Below, in pieces: positions 16,657 to 24,399 of a stretch of 37,545 nt of DNA. Source of the stretch: JBMYTN01 sp049604415 (GTDB taxonomy: Bacteria; Pseudomonadota; Alphaproteobacteria; Rhodospirillales; Rhodospirillaceae). The first letter of the stretch is position 1; every line of letters begins with the position of its first letter. Where the stretch lies: NCBI GenBank assembly GCA_049604415.1, contig JBMYTN010000040.1, forward strand, positions 1 to 37,545. Reading direction: 5' to 3'. The position numbers and the translations under genes are program-made. Under the pieces are notes generated by a model. It worked only from the letters and a program-made list of their open reading frames with translations. It had not been told where the DNA came from and ran no database searches.

Positions 16657-17760
16657 TCACAGCCGTCCGGTTTGGCCCCGATGGCGCAACAGATGATCAG
16701 CCAAGGTGCAGGCCATCATGGCTTCGGCCACAGGGACGGCTCGGATGCCGACGCAGGGGTCGTGGCGGCCTTTGGTCGAGACGCTGACCGCCTGTCCATC
16801 TGAATCGATGCTGTGTTTGGGTGTTAGGATCGAAGAGGTCGGCTTGATTGCCATACGCACCACAATGTCCTGACCGGTGGAAATGCCGCCCAGGACTCCT
16901 CCGGCATTGTTGGAGCGGAACAGGGGTGGGGCATTGGGCGCGCTGTTGGGGTCCGGGTCCATCTCATCGGCGTTTTCCTCGCCGGTTAGACCCGCTGCGG
17001 CAAAGCCTGCGCCGATCTCGACCCCTTTGACCGCATTAATGCTCATCATGGCTTTGGCCAGATCCGCATCCAGCCGATCATAAACCGGTTCGCCAAGACC
17101 AGCCGGGATGCCCTGGGCAACCACTTCGATCAAGGCCCCAATGCTGGATCCGGCTTTGCGGATCCGGGCCAGGGACTGCTCCCAAACCGGGACAGACGCC
17201 GCATCGGGACAGAAGAACGGGTTTTGGCCGACCTGATCCCAATCCCAACGGCTGCGATCGATCTGTTCCTTGCCCAAGGCGATCATTGCGCCCTGGATCA
17301 ACACTGGGCTTTGCAGGCAATGGGACAGGATCTTTTTTGCCACCGCCCCGGCGGCGACCCGCATGGCGGTTTCCCGGGCGCTGGAGCGCCCACCGCCGCG
17401 ATAATCCCGCACGCCATATTTGGCGTCATAGGTGTAATCCGCATGGCCGGGGCGATAGCGCTTGGCGATGTCCGAATAGTCGCGGGAGCGCTGGTCGGTG
17501 TTCTCGATCAGCACGCCAATGGGAGTGCCCGTGGTCACCCCCTCAAACACGCCAGACAGGATCCGGGCTTGGTCCGGTTCCTGTCGTTGGGTGGTGAATT
17601 TAGATTGTCCCGGACGCCGCCGATCCAAATCCCGCTGCAGGTCGGCTTCCTCCAGCGGGATCCCGGGCGGGACGCCGTCAATCACACATCCGATGGCCGG
17701 GCCATGGCTTTCCCCAAAACTGGAGAAGGTGAACATCGTGCCAAAACTGTTACCGGCCAT
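16657..17760 (-). CDS. aroC: Chorismate synthase
   Basis: Last step of the shikimate pathway: 5-enolpyruvylshikimate-3-phosphate to chorismate, needing reduced FMN. All family signatures are visible: GESHGPAIG near residue 16, RRRPGQSKFTTQR, the central YGVRDYRGGGRSSARET, FRSNNAGGVLGGIS, and near the C-terminus KGRHDPCVGIRAVPVAEAM. Length is 367 aa. It begins 47 bases after the fabI stop on the same strand, so the two are probably co-transcribed. No U-rich terminator follows; the 151-base gap to sppA holds only a GCGGG/CCCGC hairpin near 16604-16621. Confidence 0.97.
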   Translation of the reverse strand: MAGNSFGTMFTFSSFGESHGPAIGCVIDGVPPGIPLEEADLQRDLDRRRPGQSKFTTQRQEPDQARILSGVFEGVTTGTPIGVLIENTDQRSRDYSDIAKRYRPGHADYTYDAKYGVRDYRGGGRSSARETAMRVAAGAVAKKILSHCLQSPVLIQGAMIALGKEQIDRSRWDWDQVGQNPFFCPDAASVPVWEQSLARIRKAGSSIGALIEVVAQGIPAGLGEPVYDRLDADLAKAMMSINAVKGVEIGAGFAAAGLTGEENADEMDPDPNSAPNAPPLFRSNNAGGVLGGISTGQDIVVRMAIKPTSSILTPKHSIDSDGQAVSVSTKGRHDPCVGIRAVPVAEAMMACTLADHLLRHRGQTGRL

Positions 17761-17807
17761 GGAGACCCGATATCCTTTATGTTCATGCCAACCGGATGGA
17801 AGGCTGC

Positions 17808-18647
17808 CTACTCGGACGCTTTAAAATTGCGCAGCATATGGGCCACTTGCGGGGCCGCATGGGGGGCCAGCATGCCCACCGTATGGTAGCCGCTGTCCAC
17901 ATGCATGATCTCGCCGGTCACACCGGAGGCCAGATCGCTGAGCAGGTAGACACCAGTGCCGCCGACATCTTCTCCGGTCGTGCCCCGGCGCAGCGGTGAA
18001 TTATATTCATTCCACTTCAGGATATAGCGGAAATCGCCAATGCCCATGGCGGCCAGGGTTTTGATCGGGCCTGCGGAGATGCCGTTGACCCGGATGCCAT
18101 ATTCACCCAGATCGGTGGCCAGATAGCGCACGCTGGCTTCCAGGGCCGCTTTGGCCACCCCCATGACATTGTAATGTGGCATCACCCGCTCGGCGCCCAG
18201 ATAGGACAGGGTCAACAGTGACCCGCCTTCTTTCATGATCGGCTGAGCGTAGCGGCAGATTTCCGTAAAGGAGAAGCAGGAGATCATCATGCTTTGCTGG
18301 AAATTTTCCCGCGACGTGGCCATGTATTTGCCTCTGAGTTCCTCCTTGTCGGAAAAAGCCAGGGCATGGACCACAAAGTCGAGCTCACCCCATTCGGATT
18401 TCAGGGTTTCAAACACCTTTTCGACTTGGTCTTGCTCCGCCACATCACAGGGCAGGAGGATCTTGGAGCCCAAATCCTCAATCAAAGGCTGGACCCGCTT
18501 GAGCAAACCGTCGAAATGATAGGTAAATGCCAATTCGGCACCGTGGGCAGCGGCGGCCTTGGCGATGGCGTAACCGATGGAACGGTCATTTGCGACGCCA
18601 AGCACCAATCCTTTTTTGCCGGCCATGAGCGCGTCAGGAGAGGCCAT
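17808..18647 (-). CDS. fabI: Enoyl-[acyl-carrier-protein] reductase (NADH)
   Basis: Final reductive step of each fatty-acid elongation cycle; the FabI type is the triclosan and isoniazid-class target. The frame is open back to 18761 but the start is placed at ATG 18647 (MASPDALMAG): AAAGGG precedes it and the extra upstream residues are unlike FabI. The protein is then 279 aa. The N-terminal loop GVANDRSIGYAIA binds NADH. The catalytic set is Y149, Y159 and K166, the same spacing as E. coli Y146, Y156, K163. AVRVNGISAGPIKT-like text near residue 190 is the usual substrate loop. Genes downstream: aroC. Upstream lies the divergent yihY gene across a 206-base spacer. Confidence 0.95.
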   Translation of the reverse strand: MASPDALMAGKKGLVLGVANDRSIGYAIAKAAAAHGAELAFTYHFDGLLKRVQPLIEDLGSKILLPCDVAEQDQVEKVFETLKSEWGELDFVVHALAFSDKEELRGKYMATSRENFQQSMMISCFSFTEICRYAQPIMKEGGSLLTLSYLGAERVMPHYNVMGVAKAALEASVRYLATDLGEYGIRVNGISAGPIKTLAAMGIGDFRYILKWNEYNSPLRRGTTGEDVGGTGVYLLSDLASGVTGEIMHVDSGYHTVGMLAPHAAPQVAHMLRNFKASE

Positions 18648-18737
18648 GCGGAAACCCTTTTTGTACAATGAAAACAAGAAGGCACGACCGGACAGGTGCC
18701 GGGGCGTGCGGGGTTGCGTTGGGGTGATCCAATCAGG

Positions 18738-18752
18738 GTGCCGGGACGGCAC
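18738..18752. other. Short perfect hairpin in the fabI-yihY spacer
   Basis: GTGCCG (18738-18743) and CGGCAC (18747-18752) are complementary around GGA. Related GGCAC and GTGCC half-sites also occur at about 18681-18698. The run of GTGCC/GGCAC words between two divergent genes may be an operator, though the GC-rich background makes chance likely. Confidence 0.25.
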
Positions 18753-18853
18753 GCCATCCATTAAGATGATGCGCCACTGGGAAGCTCAGCTGTCGCGGTC
18801 CCCCTGGATCGACGGCGGCATCCTACACCAAAGCCTCAAAGGGTCAAACCCAC

Positions 18854-20299
18854 ATGGACCGTGTTCCTATGGACAGCAATAGCCCGATCACACAGGACAG
18901 TCCTTCGGGCGGTGATCCGGCTGATGCCTGGCGCGATCAGGCGCTGCAAAGGGCGGCACGGGCGTGGAAATGGTTCCGGGCCTTTGTTTGGGCGATCACC
19001 GAAAGCATGATGGATGTGAACATCCCGCGCATGGGGGCATCCCTGGCCTATACCTCGCTGCTGGCCATTGTGCCCTTGGCCGCCATCGGGCTGGCCATGC
19101 TGGCCGCCTTCCCGGCGTTTGATCAGGTGCGCGAGGAGATCATCAGCCAAGTGATCTCGGTGTTGTTTCCCTATCAGCAGGCCGCTGTCCAAGATTATGT
19201 CAGCCGGTTTGTCTCTGCGGCCGGGGGCTTGACCGCCATGGGGGTGGCCGGTTTGGGGCTGACGGCGGTGCTGTTGCTGATCACCATTGAAGGGGCGTTT
19301 AACAGCATCTTTGAAGTCCACACCCCACGCCGGGCGGTGGCCCGGGTGTTGCTGTATTGGACCGTCGTGACCGTTGGCCCCTTGCTGTTGGGCGTTGGTT
19401 TTTCCATGTCGGGCAATCTGACCACCCTGATCCATTGGGCGGAGGAGGGCGGCCTTGCCACCCCGGTGACCGGCTTGATCCCGGTTTTGGGACCGCAGGT
19501 CATGTTCTGTCTGGCGTTGGCCTTGCTCTATTATCTGGTGCCGAACCGACCGGTGCGCCTGTTGCATGCCCTTATCGGTGCGGTGGTCGCCACCTTGCTG
19601 GCCAATGTCCTCCAAGAAGGGTTTTTGCTCTATCTGACTTCAGCCCGGGCCTACGAAACCATCTATGGTGCCTTGGCGGTGTTGCCGATTTTCCTGGTCT
19701 GGACCTATTTGTCCTGGATCGTGGTCTTGGTCGGCGCGGTGACGGCGGCACGTTTGCCCGATTGGCTCGCCGCGCGCGGAGTCGAAGAAACCCGCAATCT
19801 GCAAAGCCTGGATCGGTTCTTTCTGGCCATCCGGGTCTTGCGGATGATCCATGAACGCTTCACCCATCCGGAACCCGCCAGGGCAGGGCGGGGCAAAGCT
19901 GGGGTCCATGGGGTCTCCAGGCGGCGTCTGGCCAAAGATCTGGCGGTGCCCGACCAATTGCTCAGCGACATTTTGACAATCCTTGAGCAGGGCGGGATCG
20001 TGGTCCGTTCGGATTCAGGGCCGTGGATGCCGGGTCGATCCTACGATTTGATCACCTTGGGCGAGGTCGCCCAGGCGGTGCAGATCGGCCTGCCGCCGGT
20101 GGACAGCTTGGAAAAGGTGGAAGACGCCCAGGGCGTTTTGCAAGGCCGCACCGCTGATCCAGCTCTCCGGGCTCGCTTTGTTGAAGTGATCTGCCAAGCC
20201 TCCGCCGCCGAAGGAATGGTGTTGGGCATGACCTTGCCGGCGTTTTTTGCCCTGGAGGAAACACCGGCAAAGGTGAGCCCGTTGAGTGAAGCGGTTTGA
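18854..20299 (+). CDS. YihY/BrkB-family inner membrane protein
   Basis: Polytopic membrane protein of the YihY (UPF0761/BrkB) family; function is not established, and the old name ribonuclease BN is wrong. The N-terminal 320 residues contain about six membrane segments, with the family marks MGASLAYTSLLAIVPLAAIG at 55-75, LLITIEGAFNSIFEVHTPRR, and YLVPNRPVRLLHALIGAVVA. A hydrophilic C-terminal part of about 150 residues follows, with a winged-helix-like stretch RRRLAKDLAVPDQLLSDILT then VVRSD. Possible starts are ATG 18854 and 18869; neither has a good ribosome site. The stop is followed after 22 bases by the YdjM-like gene. Confidence 0.88.
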   Translation: MDRVPMDSNSPITQDSPSGGDPADAWRDQALQRAARAWKWFRAFVWAITESMMDVNIPRMGASLAYTSLLAIVPLAAIGLAMLAAFPAFDQVREEIISQVISVLFPYQQAAVQDYVSRFVSAAGGLTAMGVAGLGLTAVLLLITIEGAFNSIFEVHTPRRAVARVLLYWTVVTVGPLLLGVGFSMSGNLTTLIHWAEEGGLATPVTGLIPVLGPQVMFCLALALLYYLVPNRPVRLLHALIGAVVATLLANVLQEGFLLYLTSARAYETIYGALAVLPIFLVWTYLSWIVVLVGAVTAARLPDWLAARGVEETRNLQSLDRFFLAIRVLRMIHERFTHPEPARAGRGKAGVHGVSRRRLAKDLAVPDQLLSDILTILEQGGIVVRSDSGPWMPGRSYDLITLGEVAQAVQIGLPPVDSLEKVEDAQGVLQGRTADPALRARFVEVICQASAAEGMVLGMTLPAFFALEETPAKVSPLSEAV

Positions 20300-20321
20300 G
20301 TTGTTTTAAGGGAGAGTAGGC

Positions 20322-21452
20322 TTGGATCTGATCACCCAAGGCGTGTTTGGCGCTGTTGTTGGCCAAGCCGGGTTCCGCGCCAAATTGGGCCGGCGTGCGG
20401 TTGTCGTAGGATTGGCCGCTGGCCTGTTGCCCGATATGGATTTTTTGATCGGGACCCTGTTCGGTGACTTCGCCTATTGGCGTCACCATCGCGGCATGAC
20501 CCACTCCTTGCTGTTTGCGCCCTTGGTCGCCCCCTTGATGGCCTGGGTCTGTGCGGCGAGCGAAAACCACTGGCGCAAATGGCGCAAACGAAACGACGAT
20601 ATTATGGATGCGGAGGCTTTGAAGGAGCGTCGCCGGATCTGGTGGTGCCTCTGGTTCTTTGTCCTGATCAGCCATCCCTTTTTGGATCTGTTTACTTCCT
20701 ATGGCACCCAGCTGCTCTACCCCTTAAGCGACCATCGCTTCGCCATCGATGCTCTGCCCATTGTCGACCCGGTCTATACCTTGCCCTTGATCGTGGTGAT
20801 GATTGCCGGACTGTTGCCAACCCGTTGGGTCTCGGCGGTGAAGGCGCAAAAGGCGGCTATTGGCGTGGTGTTTTTTGCCGCACTTTACACGCTGTTTGGC
20901 TGGCAGATGGAAAACCGCGCCATCCGGGCCGCTGAAACCCTGCTGCCGCCAGAGGTGCCGGTCCGGGCGATCCATGCCTATCCAACCTTGTTCCAGCCCT
21001 ATTGGCGTCGGGTGGTGGCCTATGGAGTCGATGGCCAGTCTTGGGAAACCCATCTTTCCGCCGTGACCCGACCGGATAGCCTGCCAGCGGAGGCCTGGGT
21101 CTATCGCCGCTCGGTGCCGGAGGACCACCCCGCCGTCAGCGCAGTGATGGAGACTTGGCGCGGCTTTGTCTTCCATTGGTTTGTTGATGGCCGCGCTTTG
21201 TGGCGGGTCACCCCTGCGGAGCCGGGGGCCGAGGGGCCATGGCAGGTCGAAGGCCTGGATTTGCGCTATTGGGCCGAAGGGGCCGATCAATCCTTTTGGG
21301 GGCTGGAGGCCACCGTGCTGGCCGATGGCACTGTGGAGGGCTTGCCGGACCGGCTGCGCTCTGCCCGTCCCGGCGGTGCGATCGATTTCTGGGCGCTCTA
21401 TTCCAATGGCCTGTTTGGTCGGGACCCTGTTACCCCGACCCAGAACCCTTGA
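20322..21452 (+). CDS. YdjM-like inner-membrane metal-dependent hydrolase (DUF457)
   Basis: Membrane protein of the YdjM/DUF457 family, predicted metal-dependent hydrolase with unknown substrate. The start is TTG 20322, chosen because GGGAGAG lies 7 bases upstream and the protein then opens with the family's MDLITQGVFGAVVG. Conserved polar residues are LLPDMDFL at about 33-40, HHRGMTHSLL at 52-63 and SHPFLDLFTSYGTQLLYPLS at about 117-136; these Asp and His residues probably bind metal. About four membrane segments lie in the first 200 residues, and the remaining 170 form a soluble domain. Probably co-transcribed with yihY. Its stop is only 4 bases from the stop of the convergent dnaJ-like gene. 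Confidence 0.88.
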   Translation: MDLITQGVFGAVVGQAGFRAKLGRRAVVVGLAAGLLPDMDFLIGTLFGDFAYWRHHRGMTHSLLFAPLVAPLMAWVCAASENHWRKWRKRNDDIMDAEALKERRRIWWCLWFFVLISHPFLDLFTSYGTQLLYPLSDHRFAIDALPIVDPVYTLPLIVVMIAGLLPTRWVSAVKAQKAAIGVVFFAALYTLFGWQMENRAIRAAETLLPPEVPVRAIHAYPTLFQPYWRRVVAYGVDGQSWETHLSAVTRPDSLPAEAWVYRRSVPEDHPAVSAVMETWRGFVFHWFVDGRALWRVTPAEPGAEGPWQVEGLDLRYWAEGADQSFWGLEATVLADGTVEGLPDRLRSARPGGAIDFWALYSNGLFGRDPVTPTQNP

Positions 21453-21456
21453 GCGG

Positions 21457-22479
21457 TTAAACCAGACCGGCTTTTTCTCGCAAAGACGGACCATCCTCAG
21501 CAGGGAGCTTTTTGGCTGCCGCCACAAAGGCTGGGTCTTTCGGCTGCCCCAAGGTCACCAGCAGCCGCAGCAGCAGGTCTCCGCGTGCACTGCCATCCTT
21601 GGGTCCAGGCAGGCCTTTGCCGCGCAGGCGCAGGGTTTGGCCGGTGTCCGCTCCGGGTTGGACCGTGACCGCCACCTTGCCTTCCAGGGTCGGCACGGTG
21701 ATCTTGGCTCCTTCAACCGCTTCCTTCAGCGAAATCGGCACATCGGCCAGCAGAGTTTGGCCCTCGACCCGGAAAAACGGGTGCGGTTTGACCGCAATTT
21801 CCACCAGCGCATCCCCGGCGGGACCGCCATTGACCCCGGCACTGCCTTGGCCCTTGAGCCGCAACACCCGGCCATTTTCGGTGCCCGGTGGGATTTTGAC
21901 GCTCAAGGTTTTGCGGTTTGACAGGGTGATTTCCTGAGTGGCCCCCAGGGCGGCCTCCTCAAACGCAACATTGAGTTTGTATTGCGCGTCCTGGCCTTTT
22001 TGCTTGCCATAGGCCCCCGGGTTGGCCCCCGGGCCCCCAGCCCCGCCGGGACCACCACGGCCACCGCCCGCGCCGCCCATGCCCGCCTGGCGAAACATAT
22101 TGCCGAAGATGTCATCCTCATCGAAGAATTTGCCGCCTCCAAAGTCGAACCGGAAATGCTGGCCCCCAGCTCCGGCGCCCATGCCTCCTGGCCCAGCTCC
22201 ACCCCCCGAACGGCGTCCCGGCCCACCGCCGCCATAGCGGAAGTGCTTCTCCTTGCCCTCGGCATCGATTTCGCCGCGATCAAAGCGCTGGCGTTTGTCC
22301 GGATCGGACAGCAGCTCATAGGCCGCCGTGGCCTCGTTGAACTTTTGCGCGGCCTTCGGATCATTGGCGTTTTTGTCGGGATGCCATTGCTTGGCCAGCT
22401 TGCGATAGGCCGATTTGATATCAGACTCCGAGGCGGTTTTGCCCAGGCCGAGCACGCTGTAAGGATCACGCAGAGACAT
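21457..22479 (-). CDS. DnaJ-like cochaperone, CbpA type (no zinc finger)
   Basis: Hsp40-family partner of DnaK. The J domain covers residues 5-70 with the essential HPD at 33-35 (KQWHPDKN). A long Gly-rich region (75-165, with GFF-type repeats such as RFDFGGGKFFDEDD) follows, then two C-terminal substrate-binding domains, for example KIPPGTENGRVLRLKGQG. The CxxCxGxG zinc repeats of true DnaJ are absent, so this is a class B/CbpA-like member. The start is set at ATG 22479 (MSLRDPYSVLGLG), giving 340 aa; the frame stays open to 22554 but those residues do not resemble a J-domain lead. Divergent from pdxH, a pairing I recall from other alphaproteobacteria. Confidence 0.9.
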   Translation of the reverse strand: MSLRDPYSVLGLGKTASESDIKSAYRKLAKQWHPDKNANDPKAAQKFNEATAAYELLSDPDKRQRFDRGEIDAEGKEKHFRYGGGGPGRRSGGGAGPGGMGAGAGGQHFRFDFGGGKFFDEDDIFGNMFRQAGMGGAGGGRGGPGGAGGPGANPGAYGKQKGQDAQYKLNVAFEEAALGATQEITLSNRKTLSVKIPPGTENGRVLRLKGQGSAGVNGGPAGDALVEIAVKPHPFFRVEGQTLLADVPISLKEAVEGAKITVPTLEGKVAVTVQPGADTGQTLRLRGKGLPGPKDGSARGDLLLRLLVTLGQPKDPAFVAAAKKLPAEDGPSLREKAGLV

Positions 22480-22555
22480 GGTTTGGTCCGAAACCATTAT
22501 TGGGAAAGGACTATGGTGGATGGCCGCCCTGCACACTGTTCGCATGGGCAACATA

Positions 22556-22567
22556 TCTTATATAAGA
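22556..22567. promoter_or_regulatory. 12-bp palindrome between dnaJ-like gene and pdxH
   Basis: TCTTATATAAGA is a perfect 12-base palindrome in the 189-base divergent spacer, about 77 bases from the dnaJ-like start and 102 from pdxH. It is far more AT-rich than its surroundings. It could serve as an operator or as overlapping -10 elements on both strands (TATAAG reads the same way each side). Confidence 0.4.
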
Positions 22568-22668
22568 GCATCAGGAAAAAGCTGGCAAGAAAGCAACCCG
22601 GTCTGTCAGTTGTTCCAAAAAATCTGCGTCGCTTTTTTCCCTCGTCCGGTCAGTGTTGGAAGTCCGTT

Positions 22669-23286
22669 ATGTCCTCTATGGAAGATCAAGACCCTTACGC
22701 CCTGTTTGCCGCCTGGATGTCCGATGCGGAAGCCAGCGAAGCCAATGACGCCAATGCCATGGCCTTGGCGACTGCGGATAAAGATGGCTGGCCCGCTGTG
22801 CGGATGGTCCTGCTCAAAGGGGTGGTGACGCCACAAGAGGCCCCCGGCGAAGACGGCTTTGTGTTCTACTCGAATAAAGAAAGCCACAAGGGCCAGGACC
22901 TGACTGCCAATCCCAAAGCCGCTTTGTGCTTCCATTGGAAGAGCCTGCGCCGCCAAATCCGGGTTGAAGGCCCCGTGCTGCCCGTCGCCGATGAGGTGGC
23001 CGATGCCTATTTTGACAGCCGCCCGCTGCAAAGCCGGATCGGGGCCTGGGCCTCGCAACAATCGCGCCCGCTTGAAGGCAAATGGGCCTTGGAGAAACGG
23101 GTCGCAGAGTTTACCGCCAAATATGCTTTGGGTAAGGTGCCCCGTCCGCCCTATTGGGTGGGCTTCCGTCTGCATCCCCACAGCATCGAGTTTTGGCATG
23201 ATCGGCCCTACCGCCTGCATGACCGCATCGTCTATGAACGCCCGGCGGGGTCTGAAAGCTTTGCTTGGACGCGGCTCTATCCCTAA
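22669..23286 (+). CDS. pdxH: Pyridoxamine 5'-phosphate oxidase
   Basis: FMN enzyme that oxidises pyridoxine or pyridoxamine 5'-phosphate to PLP. The frame is open from 21982, but only the last 205 residues are PdxH, starting at ATG 22669 (MSSMEDQDPYALFAAWM) with GGAAG 7 bases upstream. Marks are RMVLLKGV, FYSNKESHKGQDL, CFHWKSLRRQIRVEG, the Ser/Gln-rich SRIGAWASQQSRPL, and the C-terminal RLHDRIVYERP ending in RLYP. The upstream part of the frame overlaps the dnaJ-like gene in antisense and is not coding. PLP made here is used by HemA and the omega-transaminase further along. The FieF-type gene follows after 21 bases. Confidence 0.96.
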   Translation: MSSMEDQDPYALFAAWMSDAEASEANDANAMALATADKDGWPAVRMVLLKGVVTPQEAPGEDGFVFYSNKESHKGQDLTANPKAALCFHWKSLRRQIRVEGPVLPVADEVADAYFDSRPLQSRIGAWASQQSRPLEGKWALEKRVAEFTAKYALGKVPRPPYWVGFRLHPHSIEFWHDRPYRLHDRIVYERPAGSESFAWTRLYP

Positions 23287-23307
23287 CGCCTATGGCGGAT
23301 CCCACCG

Positions 23308-24303
23308 ATGACGACAGACTCTCAGACCCAGGCCCACAGTCAGACCGAACCGGGAGCCCACAGCGCTGCTTTGCCCACGGAGCGCGGCAGCTTGATGAAG
23401 CTGGCGACCTATGCCTCGGTCGCGGTGGCCACCTTTTTGATCGGCATTAAGCTGGCAGCTTGGTTGATCACGGATTCCGTCGCGCTGCTCTCGACCATGA
23501 TCGACAGCTTGCTCGATGCCGGGGCCTCCATTGTTACCTTGCTTGCGGTGCGCCAATCCTTGGTGCCCGCAGACCAGGACCACCGCTTCGGCCATGGCAA
23601 AGCGGAACCCTTGGCCGGACTGGCCCAAAGCGCTTTCATCGCCGGGTCCGCCGTGTTCCTGATGATCGAGGCTGTGCCCCGCTTCCTACGCCCGGTGCCG
23701 GTGCAGGAGGAGGGCATTGGCATGGTGGTGATGGTGATCTCCATTGTCATCACCGGCCTGCTGGTTTTGTTCCAACGCCATGTGGTCCGCAGCACCGGTT
23801 CCTTGGCCATCGGCGCGGATTCGGCCCATTACACCGGGGATGTGTTGATCAATCTCTCGGTGATCGTCTCCCTGGTGCTGGCGTCCCAGCTTGGTCTGTT
23901 GTGGGCCGATCCGCTGTTTGCCGTCGGCATTGCCGGCTATCTCTGTTGGACCGCCTGGGGCATTGCCACCGAAGCCTTTGACATTCTGATGGATCGAGAA
24001 CTGCCGGAGGAGGACCGGGAAACGATTTTGCGCATCGCTCGGGACCAGCCCCAAGTCTGGTCGGTCCATGACCTGCGCACCCGGTCATCTGGGTCCACGG
24101 TGTTCATTCAATTGCATCTGGAAATCGATGGCACCATGCCGCTGTCCCGCGCCCATGCGGTGGCCGATCAAGTGGAAAACCGCCTGCTGAAAGCCTTCCC
24201 CGATGCGGATATCATCATTCACCAGGACCCCAAGGGCATTAAGGAAAGCCGCCACCCGGATTTCGCTTATGAGAGCTCGGAAAAACAGGATGGGTCCAAA
24301 TAG
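23308..24303 (+). CDS. fieF: Cation diffusion facilitator, FieF-like
   Basis: Inner-membrane H+-coupled exporter of divalent metal, close to E. coli FieF (YiiP; Zn, Fe). An N-terminal extension of about 28 polar residues precedes six membrane helices. The transport site fits D66 and D70 (STMIDSLLDAG) with H174 and D178 (ADSAHYTGD), the same spacing as FieF D45, D49, H153, D157; this set favours Zn/Cd/Fe over Mn. HRFGHGKAEPLAGLAQ is the family loop. The cytoplasmic domain ends with HLEIDGTMPLSRAHAVADQV and IIIHQDP. The last 25 residues are polar and extra. Likely co-transcribed with pdxH. Confidence 0.9.
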   Translation: MTTDSQTQAHSQTEPGAHSAALPTERGSLMKLATYASVAVATFLIGIKLAAWLITDSVALLSTMIDSLLDAGASIVTLLAVRQSLVPADQDHRFGHGKAEPLAGLAQSAFIAGSAVFLMIEAVPRFLRPVPVQEEGIGMVVMVISIVITGLLVLFQRHVVRSTGSLAIGADSAHYTGDVLINLSVIVSLVLASQLGLLWADPLFAVGIAGYLCWTAWGIATEAFDILMDRELPEEDRETILRIARDQPQVWSVHDLRTRSSGSTVFIQLHLEIDGTMPLSRAHAVADQVENRLLKAFPDADIIIHQDPKGIKESRHPDFAYESSEKQDGSK

Positions 24304-24399
24304 GCTTCCCACCGACGCGTGATCCGCTAAGGTAGCGCGTGGTGGTCCGGGTGTTGTTCAGCGATCCATTGCGCCCCGTTTCAGGAGTTCCCCTCGGTC

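Noticed and set aside
17808..18761. FabI with a 38-residue N-terminal extension
   Set aside because: The extra residues are basic and Pro-rich without homology to FabI, while ATG 18647 has AAAGGG upstream and gives the normal length.
21982..22668. N-terminal extension of pdxH by 229 codons
   Set aside because: The extra part lies antisense to the dnaJ-like gene and its spacer. PdxH homology and the ribosome site begin at 22669.
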